Shown: positions 26,377-35,507, counted from the first letter of the stretch. The stretch is 64,000 nucleotides of DNA from an uncultured Porphyromonas sp. (GCF_938046015.1 NZ_CALIXW010000045.1:62001-126000), one strand, 5' to 3'. Translations and numbers: made by a program. Notes: generated by a model from the letters alone, not told the origin.

Positions 26377-27756
26377 TTGGCATCAGCTACTCTTGCTCGG
26401 GCTAGCCGAAGGCTGGCCTTAGCCGACCTATTGCGCATCGGTACCCCCATCATCCTAGGGCAGATCGGCCTTATCCTGGTCAGCCTCGCCGACAACATCA
26501 TGGTGGGGAAGTACCATACCGATGCGCTGGCCTCGGCCTCCTTTGTCAACAATATCTTCTCCGTCTTCTTTGTCCTCGGCCTGGGCTTCAGCTACGGGCT
26601 GACGCCGCTCGTCTCGCAGGCGCATGCTCGGCAGCAGTCGAGCCGCCTGGGGCGTCTGCTGCGCCATAGCCTGCTGCTCAACCTCGCTGTCGGACTGCTG
26701 CTCTCGCTGCTGCTGGTCGGGGTCTACGCCTTCCTCCCGATCTTCGACCTGCCCGAGCGCCTGCTGCCCGAGGTGCGCTCCTATTACCTGCTGCAGCTGG
26801 CGAGCTTCATGGTCTTCATGGCTACGGGGGCGCTGAAGCAGTTCTTCGACGGGATAGGGCGCACCATCGTGCCTATGTGGGCGATCCTACTGTCGAATGT
26901 CCTGAACGTCCTCGGCAACTATCTGCTGATCTTCGGCGCGCTGGGCTGCCCCGAGCTGGGCCTCTTCGGCGCGGGGCTCTCGACGCTCTTCGCCCGTATC
27001 TTCGCCCTTGGGGTGCTGCTCGTGGCGCTTCGCTATAGTCGTACGCTAGGCGTGACCTATCGCTACGTGCGTGAGCTGAGGCTGCACGCGGCCTTCCTGC
27101 GTCGCCTCTTCCGCCTAGGCTTCCCCATAGGCGTGCAGATGGGCGTGGAGGCCGCCGCCTGGACGGTGGCCATCCTGCTGGTCACGCCCCTCGGGGTGAA
27201 CGCACTGGCGGTGCATCAGAATCTCATCACCCTCACGCTGCTGGGCTACTTCATCTACTACGGCCTCGGGGCAGCGACGACGATCCTCGTCAGCCGTGCT
27301 CATGGGGAGGGCGATGTGGCGCGTGCGCGTGGCGTGGTCCACGTGGCCCTGCTGCTGGCAGAGCTGGTGGCGCTGCTTGTGATGAGTGGGCTCCTGCTCG
27401 GGCGGCACTGGCTGGGCTATATCTTCAGCGACGATCCCGCCGTGGTCACGATGACGGCGCTGGCCGTCATCCCTATGGCGCTCTATCAGCCAGGGGATGC
27501 GCTGCAGGTCATCTACGGCAATGCGCTGCGCGGGATCGAGGATGTCAAGCGCATGACCTACTATGCCTGCGGGATTCACCTCGTGCTGGCTCCGCTGCTG
27601 TCCTATGCTTTTGGCTTCCACCTCGGGCTCACCGAGCCAGGAGCACAGCTGACGGCTATCTGGTCCTCCTTCCCCGTGAGCCTGCTACTGCTCGGCATTC
27701 TGCTGGCTATCCGCTTCCGCTGGGCGACGCAGCGTATGGTGCGGCAGAGCGCCTAG
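26377..27756 (+). CDS. MATE family multidrug/Na+ or H+ antiporter
   Basis: 459 aa with twelve predicted helices in two repeats. N-terminal motif IGTPIILGQIGLILVSLADNIMVGKYHTDALASAS near residues 21-55 (described in parts) and the second-half block FPIGVQMGVEAAAWTVAILL near 246-265 are MATE signatures. It exports cationic drugs or metabolites using an ion gradient. No ATG is available before the first helix: a stop lies at 26365, so translation must begin at TTG 26377 or another weak codon. It follows the barrel gene by 46 bp. Confidence 0.88.
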   Translation: MASATLARASRRLALADLLRIGTPIILGQIGLILVSLADNIMVGKYHTDALASASFVNNIFSVFFVLGLGFSYGLTPLVSQAHARQQSSRLGRLLRHSLLLNLAVGLLLSLLLVGVYAFLPIFDLPERLLPEVRSYYLLQLASFMVFMATGALKQFFDGIGRTIVPMWAILLSNVLNVLGNYLLIFGALGCPELGLFGAGLSTLFARIFALGVLLVALRYSRTLGVTYRYVRELRLHAAFLRRLFRLGFPIGVQMGVEAAAWTVAILLVTPLGVNALAVHQNLITLTLLGYFIYYGLGAATTILVSRAHGEGDVARARGVVHVALLLAELVALLVMSGLLLGRHWLGYIFSDDPAVVTMTALAVIPMALYQPGDALQVIYGNALRGIEDVKRMTYYACGIHLVLAPLLSYAFGFHLGLTEPGAQLTAIWSSFPVSLLLLGILLAIRFRWATQRMVRQSA

Positions 27757-27819
27757 CGGGAGGCCTTTTACCCTCGTCTTGGGGCTAAGCTCTCGAGAGG
27801 GCTGCGGCGCTGTCCTAAC

Positions 27820-27850
27820 TTGCGTATATGCAGAGAAAGAGCTACCTTTG
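27820..27850 (+). promoter_or_regulatory. Promoter of tRNA-Leu
   Basis: TTG at 27820-27822 and TACCTTTG at 27843-27850, 20 bp apart; the -7 box is 35 bp before the tRNA. Confidence 0.65.
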
Positions 27851-27885
27851 CAGAGCAAATCGCGAAAGCGAGATGCAGATGAGCG

Positions 27886-27967
27886 GCGGCTGTGGTGTAA
27901 TTGGTAGCCACGTCAGACTTAGGATCTGATGCCGCGAGGCGTGGGGGTTCGAGTCCCTTCAGCCGCA
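27886..27967 (+). tRNA. tRNA-Leu(UAG)
   Basis: 82-nt class II tRNA. Acceptor GCGGCTG pairs with CAGCCGC; the anticodon stem TCAGA/TCTGA encloses CTTAGGA with anticodon TAG, reading CUA and related leucine codons. There is a variable arm (GCCGCGAGGCG region) and T-loop GTTCGAGTC. The 3' CCA is not encoded. Confidence 0.95.
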
Positions 27968-27971
27968 CTTA

Positions 27972-28015
27972 GAGCGCTTAGTTCTCCTTAGGAGGGCTAA
28001 GCGCTCCGTCTTTTT
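27972..28015 (+). terminator. Terminator after tRNA-Leu
   Basis: Stem GAGCGCTTAG / CTAAGCGCTC followed by TCTTTTT. Confidence 0.85.
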
Positions 28016-28158
28016 AGACCGATCTCTTCCCCTTGCTTCCCCAGTCCTCAGTCGTAGCTCAGCCAGCAGCCTTAGGACGGTCTGAACGCCCTTGCCCGCT
28101 ACAGCGGGCGAAGGGGACTGCCCAGCCCGCCTGCTATGTCCCGCTAGGGCAGGGGCTC

Positions 28159-28268
28159 GTGAGGGATATCTGTCAGCACGCTGAGGGACGTCCGTCAGGC
28201 TGGTGAGGGATAGCAGTCAGCGCGCTAAGGGATAGCCCTCAGGATGCTGGGACAAGGCTCCCGCCGCG
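28159..28268. repeat. 22-bp palindromic array, copy 4
   Basis: Units start at 28159, 28181, 28203 and 28225, with cores GTGAGGGATATCTGTCAG, CTGAGGGACGTCCGTCAG, GTGAGGGATAGCAGTCAG and CTAAGGGATAGCCCTCAG. A tail unit at 28247 carries GGGACAAGGCT. It is upstream of the thiamine operon promoter. Confidence 0.88.
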
Positions 28269-28422
28269 CTCCGACTCCTTGAGCGCTTTACTTCGAGCCC
28301 CTAGATGAAGCGCCGAAGACTCGGCGCGGGCTTGTCCTTAGCTCGCTGTGCTCGAGCTGCCCTGCTCCCCGCATAAGCCTCACGACAGACGGGGCGCTCG
28401 CTGGGCGCTCGCTGAGGCAAAC

Positions 28423-28453
28423 TTGCTTATCTGCATGGACTGCCGTATTTTTG
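28423..28453 (+). promoter_or_regulatory. Promoter of the thiamine operon
   Basis: TTG at 28423-28425 and TATTTTTG at 28446-28453, 20 bp apart, directly upstream of the TPP riboswitch. Confidence 0.7.
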
Positions 28454-28470
28454 TTCCCCGAAGAACCAAG

Positions 28471-28564
28471 GACAAAGGGGTGCTGACGATCCGCCGTAGG
28501 GCGATCTGAGGCTGAGATGAGACCCTCAACACCTGACCCAGGCAATGCTGGCGTAGGAATTGTC
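28471..28564 (+). ncRNA. TPP riboswitch (THI element)
   Basis: The conserved core is present: GGGGTGC, then CTGAGATGAGACCC, ACCTGA, and AATGCTGGCGTAGGAA. P1 can form between GACAA (28471) and TTGTC (28560-28564), and a short P3 arm is GCCGTAGGGC. The three genes behind it are thiamine-related. About 60 nt separate it from the start codon with no terminator-like stem and T-run, so control is probably translational or through another fold; that is inference. Confidence 0.92.
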
Positions 28565-28625
28565 ATCATCACATACCAGTATACCCTTTCCCTTCGCTCT
28601 GCACTACCGATAGTACAAGTATTGT

Positions 28626-30869
28626 ATGATGAAGAGAAAACTTATCCTCCCCGTGGTGGCCCTCTCACTGCCCGGCCTCCCTTCCCAGCCGCTCCACGCT
28701 ATAGGCCTTAGCCTACAGGATAGCATCAAGACACATCGCCTCGAGGAGGTGCAGGTCACCGCGACCCGTGCCTCGGCCAAGACGCCCATGTCCTATACCA
28801 ACGTGGGCAAGACCCAGCTACAGAAGTCCAACCTCGGGATGGACATCCCCTACCTCCTGCTGCAGACGCCCTCGGTCGTAGCGACCAGCGAGCCGGGCTT
28901 CGGTATCGGCTACACCTACATCCGCGTGCGTGGAGTCGACGCCGCGGGGATCAATGTGATGACCAATGGCGTGCCGCTCAATGACTCGGAGAGCCAAGGC
29001 GTCTTCTGGGCCAATATGCCCAACTTCTCCTCCAGCGTCCAGGATGCCCAGCTGCAGCGTGGGGTGGGTACCTCGTCCAATGGCTCGGCAGCCTTCGGCG
29101 CCAGCCTCAACCTACGTACGGACAACTTCTCCCTCACGCCTCGGGCGTCGATCTCCGTCCTCGGAGGCTCCTTCCACACCCTACGCCGTGAGGTCAGCGC
29201 CTCTACGGGACGTATCGCGGGGCACTGGGCCCTCGAGGCGCGCGTAGGGCGCACCGCTACCGATGGCTACGTGGATCGCAGCGGTACGAAGGGCGACTCC
29301 TACTTCCTCCAGGCAGGCTACTTCGGGGAGCGCAGCGTCTTCAAGCTCCTCGCCTTCGGCGGCAAGCAGCGTACGGGTATCGCCTGGAACGGACTGAGCC
29401 CCGAGGATGAGGCTAAGTATGGCCGCCGCTACAACAGTGCTGGGCACGTCAATCCCAGCGCCCCAGCCTCCGAGGCACGCTACCGCGAGAACACCGACAA
29501 CTACGAGCAGCGCCACTACCAGGCACAGCTCACCCAGCAGCTCAGCGATCGGCTGACGCTGAGCCTGACGGCACACTATACGCAGGGCTACGGCTACTAC
29601 GACGAGTACAGATCCCAGGAGAAGCTCTCCAAGATGGGGCTGGCGAACTTCCAGCAGACGCAGCCCGACGGCTCGACAAAGACCATCAAGAAGATCGACC
29701 TCCTACAGGCTAAGTATCTGGACAATGACTTCGGCGGCCTCATCGCAGGGCTGGAGTACAAGACTCCACGCCTGGAGCTGACGGCGGGCCTCTCGGGGAA
29801 CCACTTCGTCAACGACCACTACGGCTATCGCTCGCCTATCACCGCCACGCCCTACAGCCTCGACCCCTCGCAGCGCTACTATGATAACCGCGCCCACAAG
29901 ACTGACCTCTCGGGCTTCGTTAAGGCGAGCTATGAGCTCCTCTCGGGGCTGAGCCTCTTTGCCGACCTGCAGTACCGCTTCATCGACTACCGTATATCGG
30001 GGACCAACGATCGAGTAGAGCAGGGCAAGCCTCAAGAGCTAAGCCTCAAAAAGCGCTTCAACTTCTTCAACCCCAAGGCGGGGCTCTTTTACCAGTTCGC
30101 CCCCCAGCATCACCTCTACGCCTCAGTAGCCGTAGCACACCGCGAGCCCAATAGGGACAACTACACCAAGGTCACGCCCAAGGACTACCCCAATGCCGAG
30201 CGCCTCACCGACTGGGAGCTGGGCTACGGCTACCGCAGCGAGCGCTTCACCGCGGGCGTCAACGTCTACTACATGCGCTACAAGGATCAGCTGGTGAAGA
30301 ACGGTAAGAAAAGCGACGTCGGCGGAGACCTCAGTGAGAACGTCGCCAAGAGCTACCGCGCGGGCGTCGAGCTATCCTCCTCCCTCCTGTTGCTCCCCTC
30401 GCTCCGCTGGGACCTTGCCCTCGGGATGAGCCGCAACCGGATCGCCGACTACACGCTCTATGTCGAGGACTACGACAGTGGCAAGCTCGTGGCGAAGCAG
30501 TATCAGGATACGGAGATCGCCTACTCACCCTCAGCGACCGTCAGCAACACGCTGACGCTGACGCTCGGGCGCTTCGAGGCCGCCCTCTCCAGCCAGTTCG
30601 TCGGCCGTCAGTACCTAGACAATACGACCAGCCAGACGCGTAGCATCCCGAGCTACCACGTAGAGCATCTGCGCCTCGGCTACGAGCTGCCCGTCAGCTT
30701 CGTCAAGGGCTGGAGCCTCAACCTCCAGCTCAGCAACCTGCTGGATCGCCGCTATGTCAGTGGCGGCTGGGGTGGCTTCGGCCTCTCTGGGGGGCAGGAG
30801 TCCTCGTGGCTGGTCTTCTACCCTCAGGCGGGGCGCCACCTGCTGCTGGGGACGACGATTACGCTGTAG
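28626..30869 (+). CDS. TonB-dependent receptor, probable thiamine transporter of the outer membrane
   Basis: 747 aa with signal peptide (LPVVALSLPGLPSQPLHA) and plug domain starting at EEVQVTATRASAKTP near residue 38. Plug motifs TYIRVRGVDAAGINVMTNG and FGASLNLRTDNFSL are visible, followed by a 22-strand barrel. The C-terminus is HLLLGTTITL. The TPP riboswitch and the downstream PnuT-like and thiamine pyrophosphokinase genes identify thiamine, or a thiamine derivative, as the substrate; the same trio (outer-membrane receptor, PnuT and kinase) is known from Bacteroides. Two in-frame ATGs (28626, 28629) are adjacent. There is no N-terminal carboxypeptidase-regulatory domain. Confidence 0.88.
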   Translation: MMKRKLILPVVALSLPGLPSQPLHAIGLSLQDSIKTHRLEEVQVTATRASAKTPMSYTNVGKTQLQKSNLGMDIPYLLLQTPSVVATSEPGFGIGYTYIRVRGVDAAGINVMTNGVPLNDSESQGVFWANMPNFSSSVQDAQLQRGVGTSSNGSAAFGASLNLRTDNFSLTPRASISVLGGSFHTLRREVSASTGRIAGHWALEARVGRTATDGYVDRSGTKGDSYFLQAGYFGERSVFKLLAFGGKQRTGIAWNGLSPEDEAKYGRRYNSAGHVNPSAPASEARYRENTDNYEQRHYQAQLTQQLSDRLTLSLTAHYTQGYGYYDEYRSQEKLSKMGLANFQQTQPDGSTKTIKKIDLLQAKYLDNDFGGLIAGLEYKTPRLELTAGLSGNHFVNDHYGYRSPITATPYSLDPSQRYYDNRAHKTDLSGFVKASYELLSGLSLFADLQYRFIDYRISGTNDRVEQGKPQELSLKKRFNFFNPKAGLFYQFAPQHHLYASVAVAHREPNRDNYTKVTPKDYPNAERLTDWELGYGYRSERFTAGVNVYYMRYKDQLVKNGKKSDVGGDLSENVAKSYRAGVELSSSLLLLPSLRWDLALGMSRNRIADYTLYVEDYDSGKLVAKQYQDTEIAYSPSATVSNTLTLTLGRFEAALSSQFVGRQYLDNTTSQTRSIPSYHVEHLRLGYELPVSFVKGWSLNLQLSNLLDRRYVSGGWGGFGLSGGQESSWLVFYPQAGRHLLLGTTITL

Positions 30870-30911
30870 CCGCTCGCCCGCCTAGTCCTTACCCCTTATT
30901 CCCCTTCCCCT

Positions 30912-31529
30912 ATGGACCAAGTGCTCCCTTATCTGGCGAGTCATCCGCTGGAGCTCGTCACCATCTGCATCTCCCTCGTCTGGCTCGTGCTGGAGTACCG
31001 CGCGAGTATCTGGCTGTGGCCTGTGGGCATCATCCTGCCGCTGCTGTGGCTCCCGATCGCCTGGGGGGCGCGCCTCTACGGGATGCTCGCCATCAACGTC
31101 TACTACCTGGTGACGAGTGCCTGGGGCTGGTTCGTCTGGCTGCGTCGTAGGCCCAGCACGGCGGCCGAGGAGCTGCCCATCACGGATATCCCACGCCGCA
31201 CGCTCGGCTGGACGCTCCTCCTCTCGGGTCCCCTCTACGGGCTCCTCATCGCGCTGGGGACGAACTATCTCCCCGAGTGGCGCATCCCCTGGGCCGATGG
31301 CCTCCTGACGGTCTCCTCCATCGTCGGGATGATCTGGATGGGGCGTAAGTGGCGTCAGCACTGGCTCTGCTGGATCGTGGCCAACGCCGCCGGCATCATC
31401 TCGCTGTGGACGGCCGAGGACTACCTCTCGATGCTGGTCTACCTGACGAACTTCGTCGTCTCCTTCTTCGGCTACCGCAAGTGGTCGCTCTTGATGAAGG
31501 AGCAGGACGCTACAGCTGCAGCCCGATGA
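30912..31529 (+). CDS. pnuT: PnuC-family thiamine transporter (PnuT-like)
   Basis: 205 aa inner-membrane protein with about seven helices. The family patterns ASIWLWPVGIILPLLWLPIA near residues 33-52 and LYGMLAINVYYLVTSAWGWF near 56-75 are seen, plus VSFFGYRKW near the end. PnuC proteins carry nicotinamide riboside, while PnuT carries thiamine by facilitated diffusion driven by phosphorylation inside. The riboswitch and the kinase gene that overlaps its end by 4 bp (ATGA at 31526) specify thiamine. Confidence 0.9.
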   Translation: MDQVLPYLASHPLELVTICISLVWLVLEYRASIWLWPVGIILPLLWLPIAWGARLYGMLAINVYYLVTSAWGWFVWLRRRPSTAAEELPITDIPRRTLGWTLLLSGPLYGLLIALGTNYLPEWRIPWADGLLTVSSIVGMIWMGRKWRQHWLCWIVANAAGIISLWTAEDYLSMLVYLTNFVVSFFGYRKWSLLMKEQDATAAAR

Positions 31530-32197
31530 AGCACTACCCACGCTATAGCCTCGAGACGCTGTCCAAGCGCATAGTCCTCGCCAACGGTGCCTTCCCCCAG
31601 GCGCCGCTCCCGCTGGCACTCATCGATCGCTGGGTGGCAGGGGCGGAAGGCTACAGCCTCACCTGCTGCGATGGTGGGGTGAACAAGCTACGGCAGTACA
31701 CCGAGCGCCTACCCGATGCCGTGGTGGGCGACCTTGACTCCGCTGCCCCCGAGCTGAGACAGCTCCTCGAGGATCGTACGCACCACAGCCCCGACCAGGA
31801 GACCAACGACCTGACGAAGACCATGCGCTACCTCCATGCCAGCTACGGGCCGAGTGCCATCACGCTGCTCGGCGCCAGCGGAGGGCGCGAGGATCACCTG
31901 CTGGCGAACCTCGCGCTGCTGCCGACCTACGCGCCGCTGGTGGAGGAGCTCGTGATGCTGACCGATGAGGGCTACTTCCTCCTCATCACTGAGCCCTCGC
32001 TGGTGGCGGTGGAGCCTGGGCAGCAGCTCTCGGTCTTCGACTTCTACCACCAGCAGCTCACCTTCCGCGGTGTGCGCTGGCCCCTGGAGGCGCACACGCT
32101 GCCTGAGCTGTGGAATGGCTCGCTGAACTGTGCTACCGCCCCCGAGGTCTACCTCGAGGCGGAGCGGCCACTCCTCCTCTACGTGGCGAACCTCTAG
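31526..32197 (+). CDS. Thiamine pyrophosphokinase
   Basis: 223 aa. It converts thiamine and ATP to thiamine pyrophosphate and so traps imported thiamine. The N-terminal catalytic domain has CCDGGVNKLRQY near residues 48-59, AVVGDLDSA near 66-74, and DQETNDLTKTMRYL near 88-101 (the metal-binding D and ND motif); LLGASGGREDHLLANLALL near 115-133 is the family signature. The ATG overlaps the end of the transporter gene. A strong terminator at 32247 closes the operon. Confidence 0.93.
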   Translation: MKHYPRYSLETLSKRIVLANGAFPQAPLPLALIDRWVAGAEGYSLTCCDGGVNKLRQYTERLPDAVVGDLDSAAPELRQLLEDRTHHSPDQETNDLTKTMRYLHASYGPSAITLLGASGGREDHLLANLALLPTYAPLVEELVMLTDEGYFLLITEPSLVAVEPGQQLSVFDFYHQQLTFRGVRWPLEAHTLPELWNGSLNCATAPEVYLEAERPLLLYVANL

Positions 32198-32246
32198 CGG
32201 ACGAAGGGCCTAGCCGTCCAGCTGCAGCCGCCCTTAGCCTAAAGAC

Positions 32247-32287
32247 AGCCCCCGCCAGCTCTACGGAGCTGACGGGGGCTTTGCTTT
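32247..32287 (+). terminator. Terminator of the thiamine operon
   Basis: Near-perfect 15-bp stem AGCCCCCGCCAGCTC / GAGCTGACGGGGGCT with a 4-nt loop followed by TTGCTTT. Confidence 0.85.
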
Positions 32288-32387
32288 GGGTGCGGAAGGC
32301 GTACCCTATTCTGCTTCCTTCCCTTGACCTTACTCAAGGCGAAGGACGGTACAGGCCTCAGCGGGCTGCCGCGCTAGGGGCGGCGCG

Positions 32388-32497
32388 CTGAGGGATATCC
32401 GTCAGCGCGCTGAAGGACGGCAGTAAGGAGGTGGAGGGATATCAGTTAGACCGCTGAGGGATATCCCTCGTGAGGCTAGGATAAGGCTCGAGGCTTG
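32388..32497. repeat. 22-bp palindromic array, copy 5
   Basis: Units at 32388, 32410, 32432 and 32454 with cores CTGAGGGATATCCGTCAG, CTGAAGGACGGCAGTAAG, TGGAGGGATATCAGTTAG and CTGAGGGATATCCCTCGT. A tail unit at 32476 carries GGATAAGGCT. It lies between the convergent thiamine kinase and bioB genes; the remaining spacer shows only the two terminators. Confidence 0.87.
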
Positions 32498-32630
32498 CTC
32501 GGCCGCTGCCTTCCCCTGTGTGAGGGCGTGGGCTTGCTTCCCTGGCACTAGCTCTAAGTTCGCCCTCGAGGCGGAGAAGATGGGCCATTTCGTCTGCCTG
32601 GCATCGAGCTCGCAGTCGTCCTAAATTAGA

Positions 32631-32662
32631 TCCCCCGATAGCTCCACGGAGCCATCGGGGGA
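32631..32662 (-). terminator. Terminator of bioB
   Basis: 14-bp stem TCCCCCGATAGCTC / GAGCCATCGGGGGA with one mismatch; on the minus strand it is followed by TCTAATTT. Confidence 0.75.
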
Positions 32663-32707
32663 TATTACTTGGAGGGAGCAGGTAGGGGGCAAGGGCCGTC
32701 CCGCTGC

Positions 32708-33709
32708 CTAGTAGTCGTAGCTGACCTCCCAGTCCTGAGCGCAGTTCTCCTTGCCGCACTCCTCGATCATCGCCATATCCTGTCGCGCCTGCTGCCCTAT
32801 GGTCGTCAAGAGATCGCCCGTGATGGCCGAATTGATCCCTACATAGATCGCGCGGCGCTGCAGCTCGGGGCTGAGCTGGGCACGTCCGCCCGAGAAGCGG
32901 AGGAAGGCCGTGGGATTGACGAAGCGGAAGAGTGCGATGGCGGAGAGGATCTCGTCGGGCGTCAGGGGAGAGGCCTCGCCGAGGGGCGTCCCCTCGATGG
33001 GCTGGAGGATGTTCATTGGGATGCTCTCCGAGCCGAGGCTACGCAGGTAGAAGGCTAGCTCTACGCGCTGCTCGAGCGTCTCACCCATCCCGAGGATGCC
33101 CCCACAACAGATGCGCATGCCTACGCGGCGGGCGGCGGCGAGGGTATCTGCCTTGTCCTGCTGGGTATGTGTCGTGCAGAGCTGAGCGAAGTAGCTGGGG
33201 GCGGTCTCCATATTGCAGTGGTAGGTGGTCACGCCGCTCTCGAAGAGCTCCTGCAGCTGGTGCTCCTTCAGCAGCCCGAGCGAGGCGCAGCACTTCATCT
33301 CGGGTATGGCGCGCTTGATGGCGCGGTAGCTGATGGCGATCTGCTTGATCTCGCTGTCCGTCTGGCGTCGTCCGCTCGCCACGAGGGAGAAGCGCCCTAT
33401 GCCCTGCTTGTGATTGTAGGCTGCCTGTGCCACGCAGGCGCTGGGGCTGACCAGAGCGTAGCGCTCGGCTCCCGTGGCGTAGTGGCCACTCTGGGCGCAC
33501 CACTTGCAGTCCTCGGGGCAGTTGCCACTCTTGGCATTGATGATGGAGCAGGTATCGAAGGCCTTGCCGAGGAAGTGCTCGGTCAGCTCGTGGGCTGCCT
33601 CGTAGAGGGCCTCCTTGTCGGGGTGGGTGAGTAGGGCATAGCCCTCCTCGGGGCTCAGGCTACCGCCGTCGAGGACGCGCTGCTTGAGCTCGGTGATGTC
33701 TAGGGTCAT
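32708..33709 (-). CDS. bioB: Biotin synthase
   Basis: 333 aa radical-SAM enzyme converting dethiobiotin to biotin. The CxxxCxxC cluster motif is [16 protein letters not shown] near residues 62-77. The downstream blocks [12 protein letters not shown] (near 157), [11 protein letters not shown] (near 201) and PIEGTPL (near 239) match BioB, including residues near the [2Fe-2S] cluster (CCASLG and CCGG). No other biotin gene is adjacent. It starts at ATG 33709; no TAnnTTTG box is obvious upstream. Flavodoxin encoded at 5607 could supply electrons. Confidence 0.96.
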   Translation of the reverse strand: MTLDITELKQRVLDGGSLSPEEGYALLTHPDKEALYEAAHELTEHFLGKAFDTCSIINAKSGNCPEDCKWCAQSGHYATGAERYALVSPSACVAQAAYNHKQGIGRFSLVASGRRQTDSEIKQIAISYRAIKRAIPEMKCCASLGLLKEHQLQELFESGVTTYHCNMETAPSYFAQLCTTHTQQDKADTLAAARRVGMRICCGGILGMGETLEQRVELAFYLRSLGSESIPMNILQPIEGTPLGEASPLTPDEILSAIALFRFVNPTAFLRFSGGRAQLSPELQRRAIYVGINSAITGDLLTTIGQQARQDMAMIEECGKENCAQDWEVSYDY

Positions 33710-33809
33710 GAGTGTTTAAGTGACAGGCTAGGGCTAGGGCCGCTAGCGGGGAGGGGCTAGGCTCGGGTGCTTGGGATAGGAGCCTAGCGGATACGGATAT
33801 ATAGAGAGC

Positions 33810-33859
33810 GCCGCAGCACGGCACGCCCCCAGCCAGTAGGGTACGTGTCGTGCTGCGGC
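33810..33859 (-). terminator. Terminator-like hairpin after the peptide transporter
   Basis: 16-bp arms GCCGCAGCACGGCACG and CGTGTCGTGCTGCGGC with one G-T pair and an 18-nt loop; little T-run on the minus side. Confidence 0.55.
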
Positions 33860-33892
33860 GGCTCGAGGTGCATGTGCTCGGTGCTCGTGGGC

Positions 33893-35452
33893 TTACTTAG
33901 CGATGCGCTCCAGCCACTTGAGCATGGCGAGCATCAGGAACATCGAGATGGCGCAGGCCACCACGAAGAAGAGCCAGCAGGCCCAGAGGGGGAGCGAGGT
34001 GTAGAGGATCCCACCGATGAAGAGCAGGGAGTTCCCGATCGCCGTAGCAGCGAGCCAGCAGCCCTGCATCAGCCCCTGCATGTGGGGAGGTGAGACCTTG
34101 GACACGAAGGAGAGCCCAAGGGGCGAGATGAAGAGCTCGGCGACGGTGAGGATGAAGTACAGCCCGATCATCACCATAGGCGTCAGGCGCATGTCCTCCT
34201 TGGCGGCCTCCGCCATGTCGGAGAGGGCTTCCTTACCCGGCAGATCAAGGGAAACGAAGGAGAGGAAGACGTAGGCTAGGGCAGCGATACCCATCCCGAT
34301 GGCGATCTTGCGTGGTGCAGAGGGCTCCTTGCCCTTACGTCCGAGCGCGCCGAAGATGGCCATGACCACGGGCGTCATCAGGACGACGAAGATCGGATTG
34401 ACCGCCTGGAAGATCTCGGCTCCCTGGATCACGGTGAAGCCTAGGTCAATGCGGATCGTCGAGAGATCCACGTAGTCGCGGGCGAAGTAGGAGAGGGAGT
34501 AGCCGTTCTGATGGAAGGACATCCAGAAGAAGATAACGACGGCGAAGACGGCGAAGAGTGCCGTGACGCGCTGACGTACCTCCTGGGCGCTCATCTTGAT
34601 CTCCTCGCGGCTCAGCTTCGACCCGTCAGTGCTAGCCACTGCCTTCTGCCCGGGATTGGGGAAGCGAGACTTGTTGACGAAGAAGATGACCAGGGAGACG
34701 AAGATCATCACGATGGCTGCGGCGAAGGCGTAGTGGAAGCCCTCGGAGAAGACGCTCAGGTAGCTCTGGACGAAGTCCTTGGTGCTGGCGAAGGTCTGAC
34801 CGTCCAGGGGCACGCGGGTCGCGAGCTCCTTGAGGTTCTCCAGCGCCTGAGGCTTCATGCTCTCACCATGCTGCAGGTAGTCGTGGCAGAGGCCAGGCAG
34901 GTCGGCGTTGTAGGCGAAGCCATTGGCCTTGAGCCACCAGTTGCGGATGGCCACTGCGACGAAGGGCGCGAAGATCCCCCCTACGTTGATGAACATGTAG
35001 AAGATCTGGAAGCCCGCGTCACGGACCTTGGAGTACTGAGGGTCATCATAGAGCTGGCCTACCAGTGCCTGCAGGTTGCCCTTGAAGAGCCCGTTACCGA
35101 AGGCGATGACCGCCAGCCCGAGGCAGGACAGTGTGAGGTAGGGCGTGATGCTCTCTACGATGGTGGGTGTGGGGATGGCGATGAGCAGGTAGCCTACTGC
35201 CATGACGACCAGACCTGCCATGATCGTCCCCTTGTAGTTCTTGGTGCGATCCGCTATGATCCCCCCGACGAGCGCCAGCAGATAGATCGAGGCATAGAAT
35301 GCCGAGTAGATGAAGCCCGTCGTCTTCTCCGATAGACCAAACTTGGCCGAGATGAAGAGCGTAAGGATCGCCATCATGATGTAGAAGCCGAAGCGCTCGC
35401 CCATATTAGAGAGCGAGGCTGCGAGCAGTCCCTTAGGATGATTTTTGAACAT
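33893..35452 (-). CDS. Proton-dependent oligopeptide transporter (POT/PTR2 family)
   Basis: 519 aa with about 14 membrane helices. The hallmark ExxERFxxY appears as SNMGERFGFYIMMAILTLFI near residues 15-34, and GGIIADRTKNYKGTIMAG near 63-80 is the loop 2-3 motif of the family. It brings di- and tripeptides into the cell with protons, consistent with a peptide-fermenting organism. The long loop around residues 180-230 is typical of bacterial POTs of this group. The DUF4831 gene ends 55 bp upstream with no promoter in the gap, so they may share a transcript. Confidence 0.9.
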   Translation of the reverse strand: MFKNHPKGLLAASLSNMGERFGFYIMMAILTLFISAKFGLSEKTTGFIYSAFYASIYLLALVGGIIADRTKNYKGTIMAGLVVMAVGYLLIAIPTPTIVESITPYLTLSCLGLAVIAFGNGLFKGNLQALVGQLYDDPQYSKVRDAGFQIFYMFINVGGIFAPFVAVAIRNWWLKANGFAYNADLPGLCHDYLQHGESMKPQALENLKELATRVPLDGQTFASTKDFVQSYLSVFSEGFHYAFAAAIVMIFVSLVIFFVNKSRFPNPGQKAVASTDGSKLSREEIKMSAQEVRQRVTALFAVFAVVIFFWMSFHQNGYSLSYFARDYVDLSTIRIDLGFTVIQGAEIFQAVNPIFVVLMTPVVMAIFGALGRKGKEPSAPRKIAIGMGIAALAYVFLSFVSLDLPGKEALSDMAEAAKEDMRLTPMVMIGLYFILTVAELFISPLGLSFVSKVSPPHMQGLMQGCWLAATAIGNSLLFIGGILYTSLPLWACWLFFVVACAISMFLMLAMLKWLERIAK

Positions 35453-35507
35453 AGACGTTAGTTGTTGATAGGTGTGAGTTGGTATGGTTGGTGCAGTTAT
35501 GCCTGGT

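Noticed and set aside
27768..27968. 66-aa minus-strand frame
   Set aside because: It is antisense to the tRNA-Leu gene and its promoter.
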